The notes beneath the pieces were generated by a model. It was not told where the DNA came from and did not search any database. It saw nothing but the letters and a program-made list of their open reading frames with translations. Source: Flavipsychrobacter stenotrophus (lineage in GTDB: Bacteria; Bacteroidota; Bacteroidia; Chitinophagales; Chitinophagaceae). Taken from it: 64,000 nt of DNA. How positions within the stretch are numbered: position 1 is the first letter of the stretch; every line of letters starts with the position of its first letter. Shown one piece after another: positions 11,455 to 19,341 of the stretch. The position numbers and the translations under genes were made by a program. The DNA is taken from contig NZ_PPSL01000002.1 of the NCBI RefSeq assembly GCF_002954265.1, positions 558,001-622,000 on the forward strand. The letters run 5' to 3'.

Positions 11455-12522
11455 ATGATTCGTGTAAATACTAATCTTAAGTCGATTGAAGGATACAAAC
11501 CATCAGACAGAGGAAATGAAGAAGTAGCTAAACTAGATTGGAATGAATGTAATTTGCCTATAGATGAAAAATATTATTCAATATTGCGGTCCGCAATTGC
11601 TTCAATAAATTTCACTGAATACCCTAATATAAATCATGAGCGGTTGATCAATAAACTTGCAGCGTACTGCAGATTGTCTGCCGATCAAATTCAGATTTTT
11701 AATGGATCCGACTCTGCACTAAGTTATGTATTTACCACTTTTCTGAATCCCGACACCAAAGTACTTATTTTTTACCCGCATTACTCGCAGGTTGAAACTT
11801 ACATAAAAGTATTTACCGATAATATTAACTACTCTAATATAGTCGACGTATTTGGCGCTCACACTTATTCAACATCAGATATTGAGCAAAATGACGTTAT
11901 CTACCTTAGCAATCCTAATAATCCTACTGGCCATTTTCTGGATGCAAAAATAGTTGAGGGTTTGTTATCCAAATATCCCGACAAACTTTTCATTATTGAT
12001 GAGGCGTACTATGAATTTTGCGGCTACTCATGCGTTCATTTAGTAAAAGAACACAAGAATATTATTGTTTCGCGTACCTTCTCAAAAGCCTTTTCACTGG
12101 CATCTGCAAGGCTAGGTTATATCTGCTGTAACAAGGAGTTGTTGCACCACATTGACAAGATCCGAAATACAAAAGAGGTAAATTCATTTGCACAGGCACT
12201 CGGTGAAGCCGCACTCGATAACTTTTCCTATATTCAGGACAGAGTAGATCTGGTAAATGAAAATATGAGCATTTTTAAAACCGGCCTTAAGGAATTGCAA
12301 GTTGATTTTGTAGATTCTAAAGCCAATTTCGTGCTCATAAAGATTGCAGAAGTAGGTAAGCTTATTAAAAAATTGAAGGAATACAAAATCCTTGTAAGAG
12401 ATCGTAGTTCCTTTGCAGGATTAGAAAACTGTGTGCGTATAAGTATAGGTACAAAAGAGGAAATGGGGAAAATACTTGCCGTTATAAAGGAACACAAAAG
12501 CCAGTTTCAAAACGGCAATTAA
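11455..12522 (+). CDS. HisC-like PLP-dependent aminotransferase in a polysaccharide locus
   Basis: A 355-residue fold-type I PLP enzyme of the histidinol-phosphate aminotransferase/threonine-phosphate decarboxylase group. Visible elements are NGSDSALSYVF (cofactor phosphate region), LSNPNNPTGHFL, IIDEAYYEFCGYS with the ring-nitrogen Asp, the Schiff-base Lys in SRTFSKAFSLASARLGY, and the carboxylate-binding Arg near VRISIGTKEEM. No other histidine genes are nearby. The next genes encode an HAD phosphatase and an ATP-grasp protein. It is therefore more likely to make or decarboxylate a small phosphorylated amine or amino acid for glycan decoration than to serve histidine synthesis. The reaction (transamination or decarboxylation) cannot be decided from sequence. 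Confidence 0.82.
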   Translation: MIRVNTNLKSIEGYKPSDRGNEEVAKLDWNECNLPIDEKYYSILRSAIASINFTEYPNINHERLINKLAAYCRLSADQIQIFNGSDSALSYVFTTFLNPDTKVLIFYPHYSQVETYIKVFTDNINYSNIVDVFGAHTYSTSDIEQNDVIYLSNPNNPTGHFLDAKIVEGLLSKYPDKLFIIDEAYYEFCGYSCVHLVKEHKNIIVSRTFSKAFSLASARLGYICCNKELLHHIDKIRNTKEVNSFAQALGEAALDNFSYIQDRVDLVNENMSIFKTGLKELQVDFVDSKANFVLIKIAEVGKLIKKLKEYKILVRDRSSFAGLENCVRISIGTKEEMGKILAVIKEHKSQFQNGN

Positions 12523-12621
12523 TAAACTCCGCGCAGAAAATCAGATCTTGCTTTTGTAAGCAAAAGAACAATTATTGACCATTCTTAACCTAGCTGGAAT
12601 GGACATGACGAATACAAACAA

Positions 12622-13278
12622 ATGGCAGAAGACAGGAAAAAATTAGCGATTTTTGATTTTTGTGGGACGATATATAAGCATCAAAGTGCAGATATATTCG
12701 CTGATTTTGCTTCAAAAAGAGGCCTCAGAACTAGTATTTTAGATTCTATTTGCAATATCTTGGTTACAAGACCCAAATATTCAGGTCTTATACACAAAAA
12801 AGTAAAATTGCTGCAACTAAAAGGCACTACTGCTTCTTATTTAGAGGAAAAAGCAAAAGAGTTTGTAGAAAAGCAAGTGTTTCCTGAACTGATTGACATT
12901 GTAGCTAAAGAGTTAGATAAGTATATTGCCGATCCTGGGTTTGATGTTGTTATAGCTTCAGCAGGATATGATGTTTATCTTAAGTACTTTTGTGACGTGA
13001 AAAATATTCCTTTTCTGGTGGCCACTAACATTGAAATGAAAAATGGCCGAGCTACCGGCAAAATGAACGGTTATGATTGCTTCGGCAGGGAAAAGGTGAA
13101 AAGATTAAATAAACTCATCACCCTCAAAAATTATGATCTTGCCAATTCGGTGTGTTTTTCAGACAGCCTGACTGATAAGCCAATATTTGAACTAACAGGG
13201 AAAAAATATTTTGTGAAACAATTTGGCAACGAATATTCAATTATACACATAGACAATGCAGTATTCAATATCTTTTAG
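12622..13278 (+). CDS. HAD-IB-like phosphatase with altered nucleophile motif
   Basis: A 218-residue HAD-superfamily protein of the phosphoserine-phosphatase type. Motif I is IFDFCGTIY: the nucleophile Asp is present but the second Asp of DxDx(T/V), the usual acid/base, is Cys. Motif II is VIASAGYD (Ser), motif III the Lys around GREKVKRLNK, and motif IV SVCFSDSLTDKP supplies the metal-binding Asp pair, so the rest of the active site looks intact. It starts 99 bases after the aminotransferase and its last 23 bases overlap the ATP-grasp gene. Likely role: removing phosphate from the aminotransferase product or from a later conjugate. Reduced or altered activity is possible given the Cys. Confidence 0.78.
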   Translation: MAEDRKKLAIFDFCGTIYKHQSADIFADFASKRGLRTSILDSICNILVTRPKYSGLIHKKVKLLQLKGTTASYLEEKAKEFVEKQVFPELIDIVAKELDKYIADPGFDVVIASAGYDVYLKYFCDVKNIPFLVATNIEMKNGRATGKMNGYDCFGREKVKRLNKLITLKNYDLANSVCFSDSLTDKPIFELTGKKYFVKQFGNEYSIIHIDNAVFNIF

Positions 13279-14377
13279 AATTAAAAGTTACTTTACGTAC
13301 ATACTGAACAGATTTAATATAAAACTGTTCATAAGGCTTATTACTGCTTACAGGTTGTATAAGAAAGCAAATGCAAGTCAATTTAAGAGCGAAGACGCGG
13401 ATAATATCATTTGGTTATATTACCCAAACTTTAAGCAATTCAAGCAATCTATTACCTGGGACATTCTTTTAATTACATATGTTTCCTTATGCAATGAAAA
13501 ATATACGATTCATAGAGGCCCGGATATCGGTAAGTATCGCAATAAAAACATTCTGTTTACTATTCATAAAGACAAAATAAACCTCTTCCAAGTTGAAAAT
13601 TATTCTGCTTCATACCAGCTGGTAACTCAGCAACTGGAAGAGCAGAGGAACACAGTATACCCATCATACAATGAAATTTTGTATTGGGAAAATAAGATCT
13701 ATATGCACAATATGTTTGACAAATTGGGCATAAAATCACCGAAAACTACTATCTATTCTAACTTTGAACAGCTCATTGCCAATGAAACCACGTTTCCGTT
13801 TTTAATCAAAGTACCACATTCCAGCGGCTCTTATGGCCAGTTTAATGTAGTTGACAGAGATTATTTACTAACCCTGAGAAATGACTCCATAATTCTGGAA
13901 AACAGCCATTACCTGGCGCAGGAAAGGCTCAATATTACCATGGATATGAGAATAGTATTAGTGGCCGGCGAAATAGTACACTACTACTGGAGAAAGAATA
14001 AAGATAAGAGCAAGTGGAAAACAACATCTACAAGTCACGGTAGTGTGGTTGACTTTGAATACTTCCCCGAACAATGGCGACAAAACATTGTTGACTCATT
14101 CAATAAGCTAAACATTACTATGGGCGCTTTTGACCTGGGCTGGCAAAATGATGACCTAAGTACAGAACCATATATTTTTGAAGTGAGTCCGTCTTATGAC
14201 ATCAACCCTAAGATAACAGACCCTGATTATCTCAGCAACTATGGAGCATGGAAAAAGAAACTGTTATTTAAAGGCTCGTTCGACCGGTTATTTGTTGAAG
14301 ATACCCACGATATAAAGAAGAAAGGAGTTGCAGATTTCTTTAAACACATAAATGCTCAAAAAGAGCAGAAAGTATAG
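13256..14377 (+). CDS. ATP-grasp domain protein, probable carboxylate-amine ligase
   Basis: A 373-residue protein whose middle and C-terminal parts look like an ATP-grasp domain: MHNMFDKLGIKSPKT, FPFLIKVPHSSGSYGQ (small ATP-binding loop with Lys), LAQERLNITMDMRIVLVAG, and IFEVSPSYDINPK in the metal-binding position where many relatives have E-x-N. These enzymes join a carboxylate to an amine or thiol through an acyl phosphate. The N-terminal ~110 residues are not recognised. The ATG at 13256 lies inside the HAD gene, giving tight translational coupling. It is last in the trio, before a strong hairpin. Inference: it attaches the amine made by the two upstream enzymes to a sugar acid or similar. 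Confidence 0.7.
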   Translation: MQYSISFRIKSYFTYILNRFNIKLFIRLITAYRLYKKANASQFKSEDADNIIWLYYPNFKQFKQSITWDILLITYVSLCNEKYTIHRGPDIGKYRNKNILFTIHKDKINLFQVENYSASYQLVTQQLEEQRNTVYPSYNEILYWENKIYMHNMFDKLGIKSPKTTIYSNFEQLIANETTFPFLIKVPHSSGSYGQFNVVDRDYLLTLRNDSIILENSHYLAQERLNITMDMRIVLVAGEIVHYYWRKNKDKSKWKTTSTSHGSVVDFEYFPEQWRQNIVDSFNKLNITMGAFDLGWQNDDLSTEPYIFEVSPSYDINPKITDPDYLSNYGAWKKKLLFKGSFDRLFVEDTHDIKKKGVADFFKHINAQKEQKV

Positions 14378-14386
14378 AATTTATTA

Positions 14387-14433
14387 TTTAAAAATAGGCT
14401 GTATCAGCATACACGATACAGCCTATTTTTAAA
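14387..14433. terminator. bidirectional terminator between convergent genes
   Basis: A 19-bp perfect stem, with a core of AAAAATAGGCTGTATC (14390-14405) pairing with GATACAGCCTATTTTT (14415-14430) and three more A-T pairs outside, around a 9-base loop. It is A-rich on one side and T-rich on the other, so it can end both the ATP-grasp transcript and the minus-strand GT2 transcript. CACGATACAG recurs at 14434-14443. Confidence 0.88.
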
Positions 14434-14447
14434 CACGATACAGGGCG

Positions 14448-15398
14448 TTACTTTTTTCTAAGTAATCGTGGGAAAAGAACGACAAGGCTTATATAAATGA
14501 AGTCTTTTATAGCCAAATTGTCTGAATACTTAATGTATTTGGGCATGTACTTTAGGTAATGCCCAAATCTATATAGATTTTTTATATCCTTCGCTCCGTA
14601 AAACAGCCTTGTTTTATACATTAATTGCAAACGTTTTTTGAAGGTGCTTGCATATCGGTATCCAAAATATTTGTCTGCACCTGTATATAGGTCAATCAAT
14701 GACTCCTCGCCCTTTAGTATGTTTTCTTTAGATTTTGACACGCCACCACCGTGGTTTCTATATACCGCCAGTTTTTCATTAAAAAGCATGGCCTTGCCTT
14801 TATCTGCGAAAATGAGCTGCAGTGCTATGTCGCCACTAAAAATATTGGAAAAGTAGTCAGGAAGTGGATTAGGAATTACATTTCTAAATAATACTGTACC
14901 CGTTGGTATTATGTTCTTATCAGAGAGGATGAAGTCTTCTATTGTAAATATATTTTTATCATATTTAGGGAAATAAAAATCGTATGGTTTGTTCCACCCC
15001 AATTCGTCTTTCACTTCTACTAATGAAAAGCAAGATGAAAAATCTTTATTTTTATCGAGAAAATCAACTTGTTTCTGCAATTTGTTTTCATCAATCCAAT
15101 AGTCATCACCTTCGCAAATTGCTATATACTTGCTTGTGCAAAAGGCGAGCGTCCTCTTAAAGTTCTCTATAGCACCGTAATTTTTGTATGATGGTAACAA
15201 TTCTATAATTTCACCATACTTTTCTGCATATTCCTCGCAAATTTGCCGTGTCTTATCCGGGCTCGAATCTTCACCGATGACTAGCTTGAACTTAAAAGAC
15301 GTATGTTGCGCTAATATACTTTCTATTGCCTGCGCAATGAATAATTCCTGCCTGTATGTTATCATACATACACTTACAACAATATCAGCATCTATCAT
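14448..15398 (-). CDS. glycosyltransferase family 2
   Basis: A 316-residue GT-A glycosyltransferase beginning VVSVCMITYRQELFIAQAIE. It contains VIGEDSSPDKT, the metal-binding IAICEGDDYWIDENKL (DD near residue 99) and a following QVDFLDKN segment, as in LPS/capsule GT2 enzymes. It is the last gene of the operon that starts at 23905, ten bases after the acetyltransferase gene, and ends at a shared terminator. Likely adds one sugar of the repeat unit on the cytosolic face of the inner membrane. Donor unknown. Confidence 0.88.
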   Translation of the reverse strand: MIDADIVVSVCMITYRQELFIAQAIESILAQHTSFKFKLVIGEDSSPDKTRQICEEYAEKYGEIIELLPSYKNYGAIENFKRTLAFCTSKYIAICEGDDYWIDENKLQKQVDFLDKNKDFSSCFSLVEVKDELGWNKPYDFYFPKYDKNIFTIEDFILSDKNIIPTGTVLFRNVIPNPLPDYFSNIFSGDIALQLIFADKGKAMLFNEKLAVYRNHGGGVSKSKENILKGEESLIDLYTGADKYFGYRYASTFKKRLQLMYKTRLFYGAKDIKNLYRFGHYLKYMPKYIKYSDNLAIKDFIYISLVVLFPRLLRKK

Positions 15399-15408
15399 AC
15401 AGAAATAC

Positions 15409-16086
15409 CTATTTTAAGAAACGCTCCCTTGCCTCCCTTGATCTAATTATTTTAGCCGGCATACCATAGGCCAAAACATTATCTGGTAGCGACTTTGTTA
15501 CTAAAGAGCCTGCGCCTACCACCGTATTCTCGCCAATCGTTAGCCTATCGACCACTGTTACGTTTAGGGTCACGGCTGAAAATTTCCCTATCTTTACATG
15601 CCCACCCAAGATGGTACCAGCAGATATGCTAGCGTAATCTCCGATCTCACAATCGTGCTCAATTTGTGCGCCGGTGGCGAAAAAAGTGAAATCACCAACT
15701 TTAGCGCCCGGATTGAAAATACAGCCAGCCATTGCTATTATCCCTGTTCCCATCTGCACGTTATTTCCTATGATCACAGAAGGATGAAGCGCATTTACAA
15801 ATCTGAAATTAGGCAATTGTTCGATAATTGCATCATGAATTGCCATACGGATCCAATTATCACCGACTGTGATTAACCCAGCATCAAAACCATATTCCGT
15901 AATCAATACAGACAAATTTTCCTGCCGGCCAATGACCTTATAACCAAATAAAATTGCACCAATCGGCTGAACAGAATCTATGATTCCGACAACATTGTAT
16001 TTACCTTCCCGTTCGATAATATCTAACGAATACTGCAAATGATTTCCGCCACCAAATAAAACTATATTACTTTTCATATAGTACAT
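15409..16086 (-). CDS. NeuD/PglD-family sugar O/N-acyltransferase
   Basis: A 225-residue protein with an N-terminal Rossmann-like sugar-nucleotide domain (NIVLFGGGNHLQYSLDIIE) and a C-terminal left-handed beta helix of hexapeptide repeats (VIIGNNVQMGTG, EIGDYASISAG, LTIGENTVVGAG). The His in QIEHDCEIGD is in the position of the PglD/NeuD catalytic base. It directly follows the DegT-family aminotransferase, as PglD follows PglE, which supports acetylation of a newly made amino sugar nucleotide with acetyl-CoA. Start could be 16086 or the second Met at 16077. Ser/Thr or other acyl specificity is undetermined. Confidence 0.86.
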   Translation of the reverse strand: MYYMKSNIVLFGGGNHLQYSLDIIEREGKYNVVGIIDSVQPIGAILFGYKVIGRQENLSVLITEYGFDAGLITVGDNWIRMAIHDAIIEQLPNFRFVNALHPSVIIGNNVQMGTGIIAMAGCIFNPGAKVGDFTFFATGAQIEHDCEIGDYASISAGTILGGHVKIGKFSAVTLNVTVVDRLTIGENTVVGAGSLVTKSLPDNVLAYGMPAKIIRSREARERFLK

Positions 16087-16107
16087 GATTATTCTAGAAT
16101 ACTGCTG

Positions 16108-17187
16108 CTAATTGTTTTGTACTCTCAATAACAATCGAGCAATAAAATCGATGTCTTCTGATCTCAGAGAATGATAGAGAGGTAGGCAAAGTACTCTCTT
16201 ACAGATATCGTCCGACACCGGGGTAGCACAGTCATTCACATAGTCCAGGTGAGATAGGCTCGGGTAAAAATACCTTCTTGGGTAAACCCAATTTAGATTT
16301 AATTCCTGAATGCTCTTTTGTAACTGGTCCTCCGTTTCGAAAATTACAGGAAAATAAGAGTAGTTCCATTCTGCACCACTAAGTATCTCAGGGGTTGCGA
16401 TCCTGAGATTTTTCAACGCTACTTTATATTTTTCAACTTGCTCCTTTCTTGATGCCAGGATCTCGTCTATATACTTAAGATTTGCCAAACCCATTGCCGC
16501 ATGGAATTCCGAGTTTTTACCGTTGACTCCTATACCATCAAAAGTTTCAGGTGTAACATGACCAAAATTGCGAAGCCTTGACATCCGTTTCAGCAATTCA
16601 GAATCTTTGGTGAAGACTGCTCCACCTTCGGTAGTATGAAAAACCTTTGTCGCGTGAAAACTGGTAGTTGAGATGTCTCCATACTCAAAAACAGACCTTC
16701 CTTTATATGTAACCGCAAAAGCATGTGCAGCATCATAAATAACCTTTAAATTGTGTTTCAAGGCAATTTTATCGATCGCCTCAACATCACAAGGATTGCC
16801 ATATACATGTGTTGCTAATATAGCGGTGGTCTTGTCGGTAATTGCGGCCTCTATGAGCTTGGGGTCGATGTTTAATGATTTCCGGTCTATGTCTACAAAC
16901 ACCGGCTCGCATCCCTCCCACACTATTGAGCTCGTCGTAGCCACATAACTAAATGGTGTGGTGATAATCTCACCAGTTAAATTGAGCGCTTTTATGGCTA
17001 TTTGCAATGCAATGGTACCATTAGATAAAAACAAAAGATGATTTACTGAAAGATATTCTTTCAATTTCAGCTCAAGCTCATTTACCAGCGGTCCGTTATT
17101 TGTTAGCCAGTTCCTTTCCCATATCCCTTTAACATAGCTGTTATATTCCTCCATCGGCGGAAGAAACGGCTTGGTCACGTTTATCAT
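16108..17187 (-). CDS. DegT/DnrJ/EryC1/StrS-family sugar aminotransferase
   Basis: A 359-residue PLP-dependent aminotransferase that converts a keto-sugar nucleotide to an amino sugar, using glutamate as donor. Visible are FLSNGTIALQIAIKAL (cofactor phosphate site), VIYDAAHAFAVTYKG with the Asp, and the Schiff-base Lys in TSFHATKVFHTTEGGAVF. It starts IKVTKPFLPP-like (MINVTKPFLPPMEEYN), as in UDP-4-amino-sugar aminotransferases. With the acetyltransferase downstream it would make an N-acetylated amino sugar of the bacillosamine or Fuc3/4NAc kind. The 4,6-dehydratase that would supply the keto sugar is not in this window. Confidence 0.9.
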   Translation of the reverse strand: MINVTKPFLPPMEEYNSYVKGIWERNWLTNNGPLVNELELKLKEYLSVNHLLFLSNGTIALQIAIKALNLTGEIITTPFSYVATTSSIVWEGCEPVFVDIDRKSLNIDPKLIEAAITDKTTAILATHVYGNPCDVEAIDKIALKHNLKVIYDAAHAFAVTYKGRSVFEYGDISTTSFHATKVFHTTEGGAVFTKDSELLKRMSRLRNFGHVTPETFDGIGVNGKNSEFHAAMGLANLKYIDEILASRKEQVEKYKVALKNLRIATPEILSGAEWNYSYFPVIFETEDQLQKSIQELNLNWVYPRRYFYPSLSHLDYVNDCATPVSDDICKRVLCLPLYHSLRSEDIDFIARLLLRVQNN

Positions 17188-17191
17188 AAAA

Positions 17192-18451
17192 TCATATTAA
17201 AGTAAAATCCAAAATGGGTCTTATTACACCTTCCCATTTACCAAACCAGTTGCCCTCTCTTTGAATATCAGATATTTCAAATGTAAGGAGGTCGTCTATT
17301 GAATAAATGATGGTAGTGCCATCTTTAACAACAAGCAAACGAATACTGTAAATATCGTTATTCAACAAATTACCTGGTATTTTCATGGTACCACTGTGGT
17401 GACCCGCAGCTAAATTCATTATCGGACTGGCTGCATTGAACACCATTAATCCTGAAGCTGTGTTAAAATGGACACTCAAGTTAGTGTTCATTTCCTTAAG
17501 CAAATAGAGATTATATTTTACCCATATTTCTGTTTTAATGGTAATCGGATCGTCCTCTTTCTGGTTTTGAGCAATAATTTCTGCTCCTGTTATTTTCACA
17601 ACAGAATTACCTGGAGCATCATCCATATTATCCCAGGAAACCGAAACGCGATTATTTACTTCTCGACTAAGGTAACTATTGATGATCTGGTCGGTTGGGC
17701 CAATATCTGCAATTTTACCTGATTTCATGTAAATTGTTTTGCTACAAAGGCTTTGTACCGCCTGCATATTGTGGCTAACAAATATTACCGTGCGGCCATC
17801 TCCCGCCACGTCACCCATTTTTCCCAAACATTTTTTCTGAAACTCAGCATCTCCAACTGCGAGCACTTCATCTATTATTAAAATTTCCGACTCTAGATGA
17901 GCTGCTACACCAAACGCCAATCGAACGTACATCCCTGAAGAATACCTCTTAACAGGCGTGTTTATGTATAACTGAACGCCGGCAAAATCCACAATTTCAT
18001 CAAACTTCCTTGATATTTCCTTCTTGGTCATTCCCATGATGGCACCATTAAGGTAGATATTCTCCTTTCCTGTAAGTTCGGGATGAAAACCGGTGCCAAC
18101 TTCAAGCAGTGCAGCTATCCTACCTCTTATTTTCATTTGTCCTGTAGTGGGAGCGGTAACTCTCGATAGTACTTTGAGCAAAGTAGACTTCCCGGCGCCA
18201 TTCTTACCAATTATTCCAAGTGTATCTCCCTGATTTACTTCGAAACTAATGTCTCTTAATGCCCATGCGTATTCACTTGACGCCTTTGAAGTGCGATCAT
18301 TCTCTACGCCTATTTTCAGGTATGGATCTTCCTTCCCGCGAGTGAGTGCCCACCATCTTTTAAGATCATGGCTAAGGGTACCCGTACCAATCTGCCCTAA
18401 ACGATATTGCTTGGAGACATTTTCTATTCTAATGACTATATCTTTACTCAT
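17192..18451 (-). CDS. wzt: Wzt-type polysaccharide ABC transporter ATPase
   Basis: A 419-residue ATPase of an O-antigen/capsule exporter. The nucleotide-binding domain (about 1-250) has IIGKNGAGKSTLLKVLS (Walker A), the signature in VKRYSSGMYVRLAFGVAAHL and ILIIDEVLAVGDAEFQKKC (Walker B and D-loop), with the FHPELTGKENIYLNG segment typical of this class. The extra C-terminal ~150 residues form a Wzt-C-like beta-sandwich, which in some systems recognises a modified glycan end. It starts eight bases after the permease gene. It powers export of the finished undecaprenyl-linked glycan across the inner membrane. Confidence 0.94.
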   Translation of the reverse strand: MSKDIVIRIENVSKQYRLGQIGTGTLSHDLKRWWALTRGKEDPYLKIGVENDRTSKASSEYAWALRDISFEVNQGDTLGIIGKNGAGKSTLLKVLSRVTAPTTGQMKIRGRIAALLEVGTGFHPELTGKENIYLNGAIMGMTKKEISRKFDEIVDFAGVQLYINTPVKRYSSGMYVRLAFGVAAHLESEILIIDEVLAVGDAEFQKKCLGKMGDVAGDGRTVIFVSHNMQAVQSLCSKTIYMKSGKIADIGPTDQIINSYLSREVNNRVSVSWDNMDDAPGNSVVKITGAEIIAQNQKEDDPITIKTEIWVKYNLYLLKEMNTNLSVHFNTASGLMVFNAASPIMNLAAGHHSGTMKIPGNLLNNDIYSIRLLVVKDGTTIIYSIDDLLTFEISDIQREGNWFGKWEGVIRPILDFTLI

Positions 18452-18459
18452 ACTGTATA

Positions 18460-19332
18460 TTATACACTATCTATAAACCTTTTCTCCACTTTATTAAACA
18501 CCAATATACCGATGAAGGTAACTACGAAAGTGAATAAAACACTATAAGAAAGCCAAAAAAAGTTAACTACACCTTCACCTAAAAAAGCAAACTTGAAGGC
18601 TTCGAACAACGATGTTAGTGGATTTAACCATAACCAAATCTGATTTTTAGCCGATACTGTAGAAATAGGATATATAATAGGTGTAGCATACATTAATAAC
18701 TGTACTGCAAAAGACACTAAAAATGTAAGATCTCTATATTTTGTAGTCATGGAAGTAATGATGATACCAACTCCCAGACTGAGCATTGCAATTGTGAGCA
18801 ATATTAAAGGAAACGTGAATACATATAATGTAGGGGTTATTTGCTTGTTGATAAATATGTAATATATCCACACCACAAAGAAAAGGCTGAATTGAATTCC
18901 CAGTTTTATGATACCAGATAGCACTTTTGATAATGGAAGTATCAACCTGGGAAAATAAACCTTACCAAATACGGTAGCATTATCAGTAAAAGTTTTAGAA
19001 GTGATATTGAGGGTGTCAGAAAAATAATTCCACAATGTTACACTACCCAAGTAAAACAAGATAGGAGGAGCTGTCCCGATTGGAATTTTAGCAACCCTAC
19101 CAAAAATAGCCACATATATAATCGTAGTAAAAACAGGCTGAAGCAGAAACCATATCGGGCCAAGAATTGTTTGCTTGTAAACCGTTACAATATCTCTCTT
19201 TACGAATAGAATCAGCAGGTCGCGGTATCTCCATATCTCCTTAAAATTAAAGTTTAACTGCGACTTTTGCTCCCCGATGACACTATCCCATTCTGTGTTA
19301 TCATTAATTACCCTGTTCTCATTCATATTCAA
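18460..19332 (-). CDS. wzm: Wzm-type polysaccharide ABC transporter permease
   Basis: A 290-residue ABC-2 type inner-membrane permease. After a soluble N terminus (DLLILFVKRDIVTVYKQTILGPIWF) come about six hydrophobic segments, including TTIIYVAIFGRVAKIP, LGVGIIITSMTTKYRDLTFL and the characteristic YATPIIYPIS plus LNPLTSLFEAFKFAFLG. Partner of the ATPase immediately downstream. An alternative start at the second Met is two codons in. With Wzt it forms the flippase, so this locus uses the ABC-dependent route; no Wzx or Wzy gene is seen. Confidence 0.93.
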   Translation of the reverse strand: MNMNENRVINDNTEWDSVIGEQKSQLNFNFKEIWRYRDLLILFVKRDIVTVYKQTILGPIWFLLQPVFTTIIYVAIFGRVAKIPIGTAPPILFYLGSVTLWNYFSDTLNITSKTFTDNATVFGKVYFPRLILPLSKVLSGIIKLGIQFSLFFVVWIYYIFINKQITPTLYVFTFPLILLTIAMLSLGVGIIITSMTTKYRDLTFLVSFAVQLLMYATPIIYPISTVSAKNQIWLWLNPLTSLFEAFKFAFLGEGVVNFFWLSYSVLFTFVVTFIGILVFNKVEKRFIDSV

Positions 19333-19341
19333 ATTTGAAGA

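Noticed and set aside
11455-12522. Assignment as the histidine-biosynthetic HisC
   Set aside because: No other his genes are near, and its neighbours are a phosphatase and an ATP-grasp protein within a glycan locus; kept as HisC-like only.
14434-14443. CACGATACAG copy next to the terminator as a mobile-element end
   Set aside because: A 10-base direct repeat beside a hairpin, with no transposase or target duplication, is not enough.
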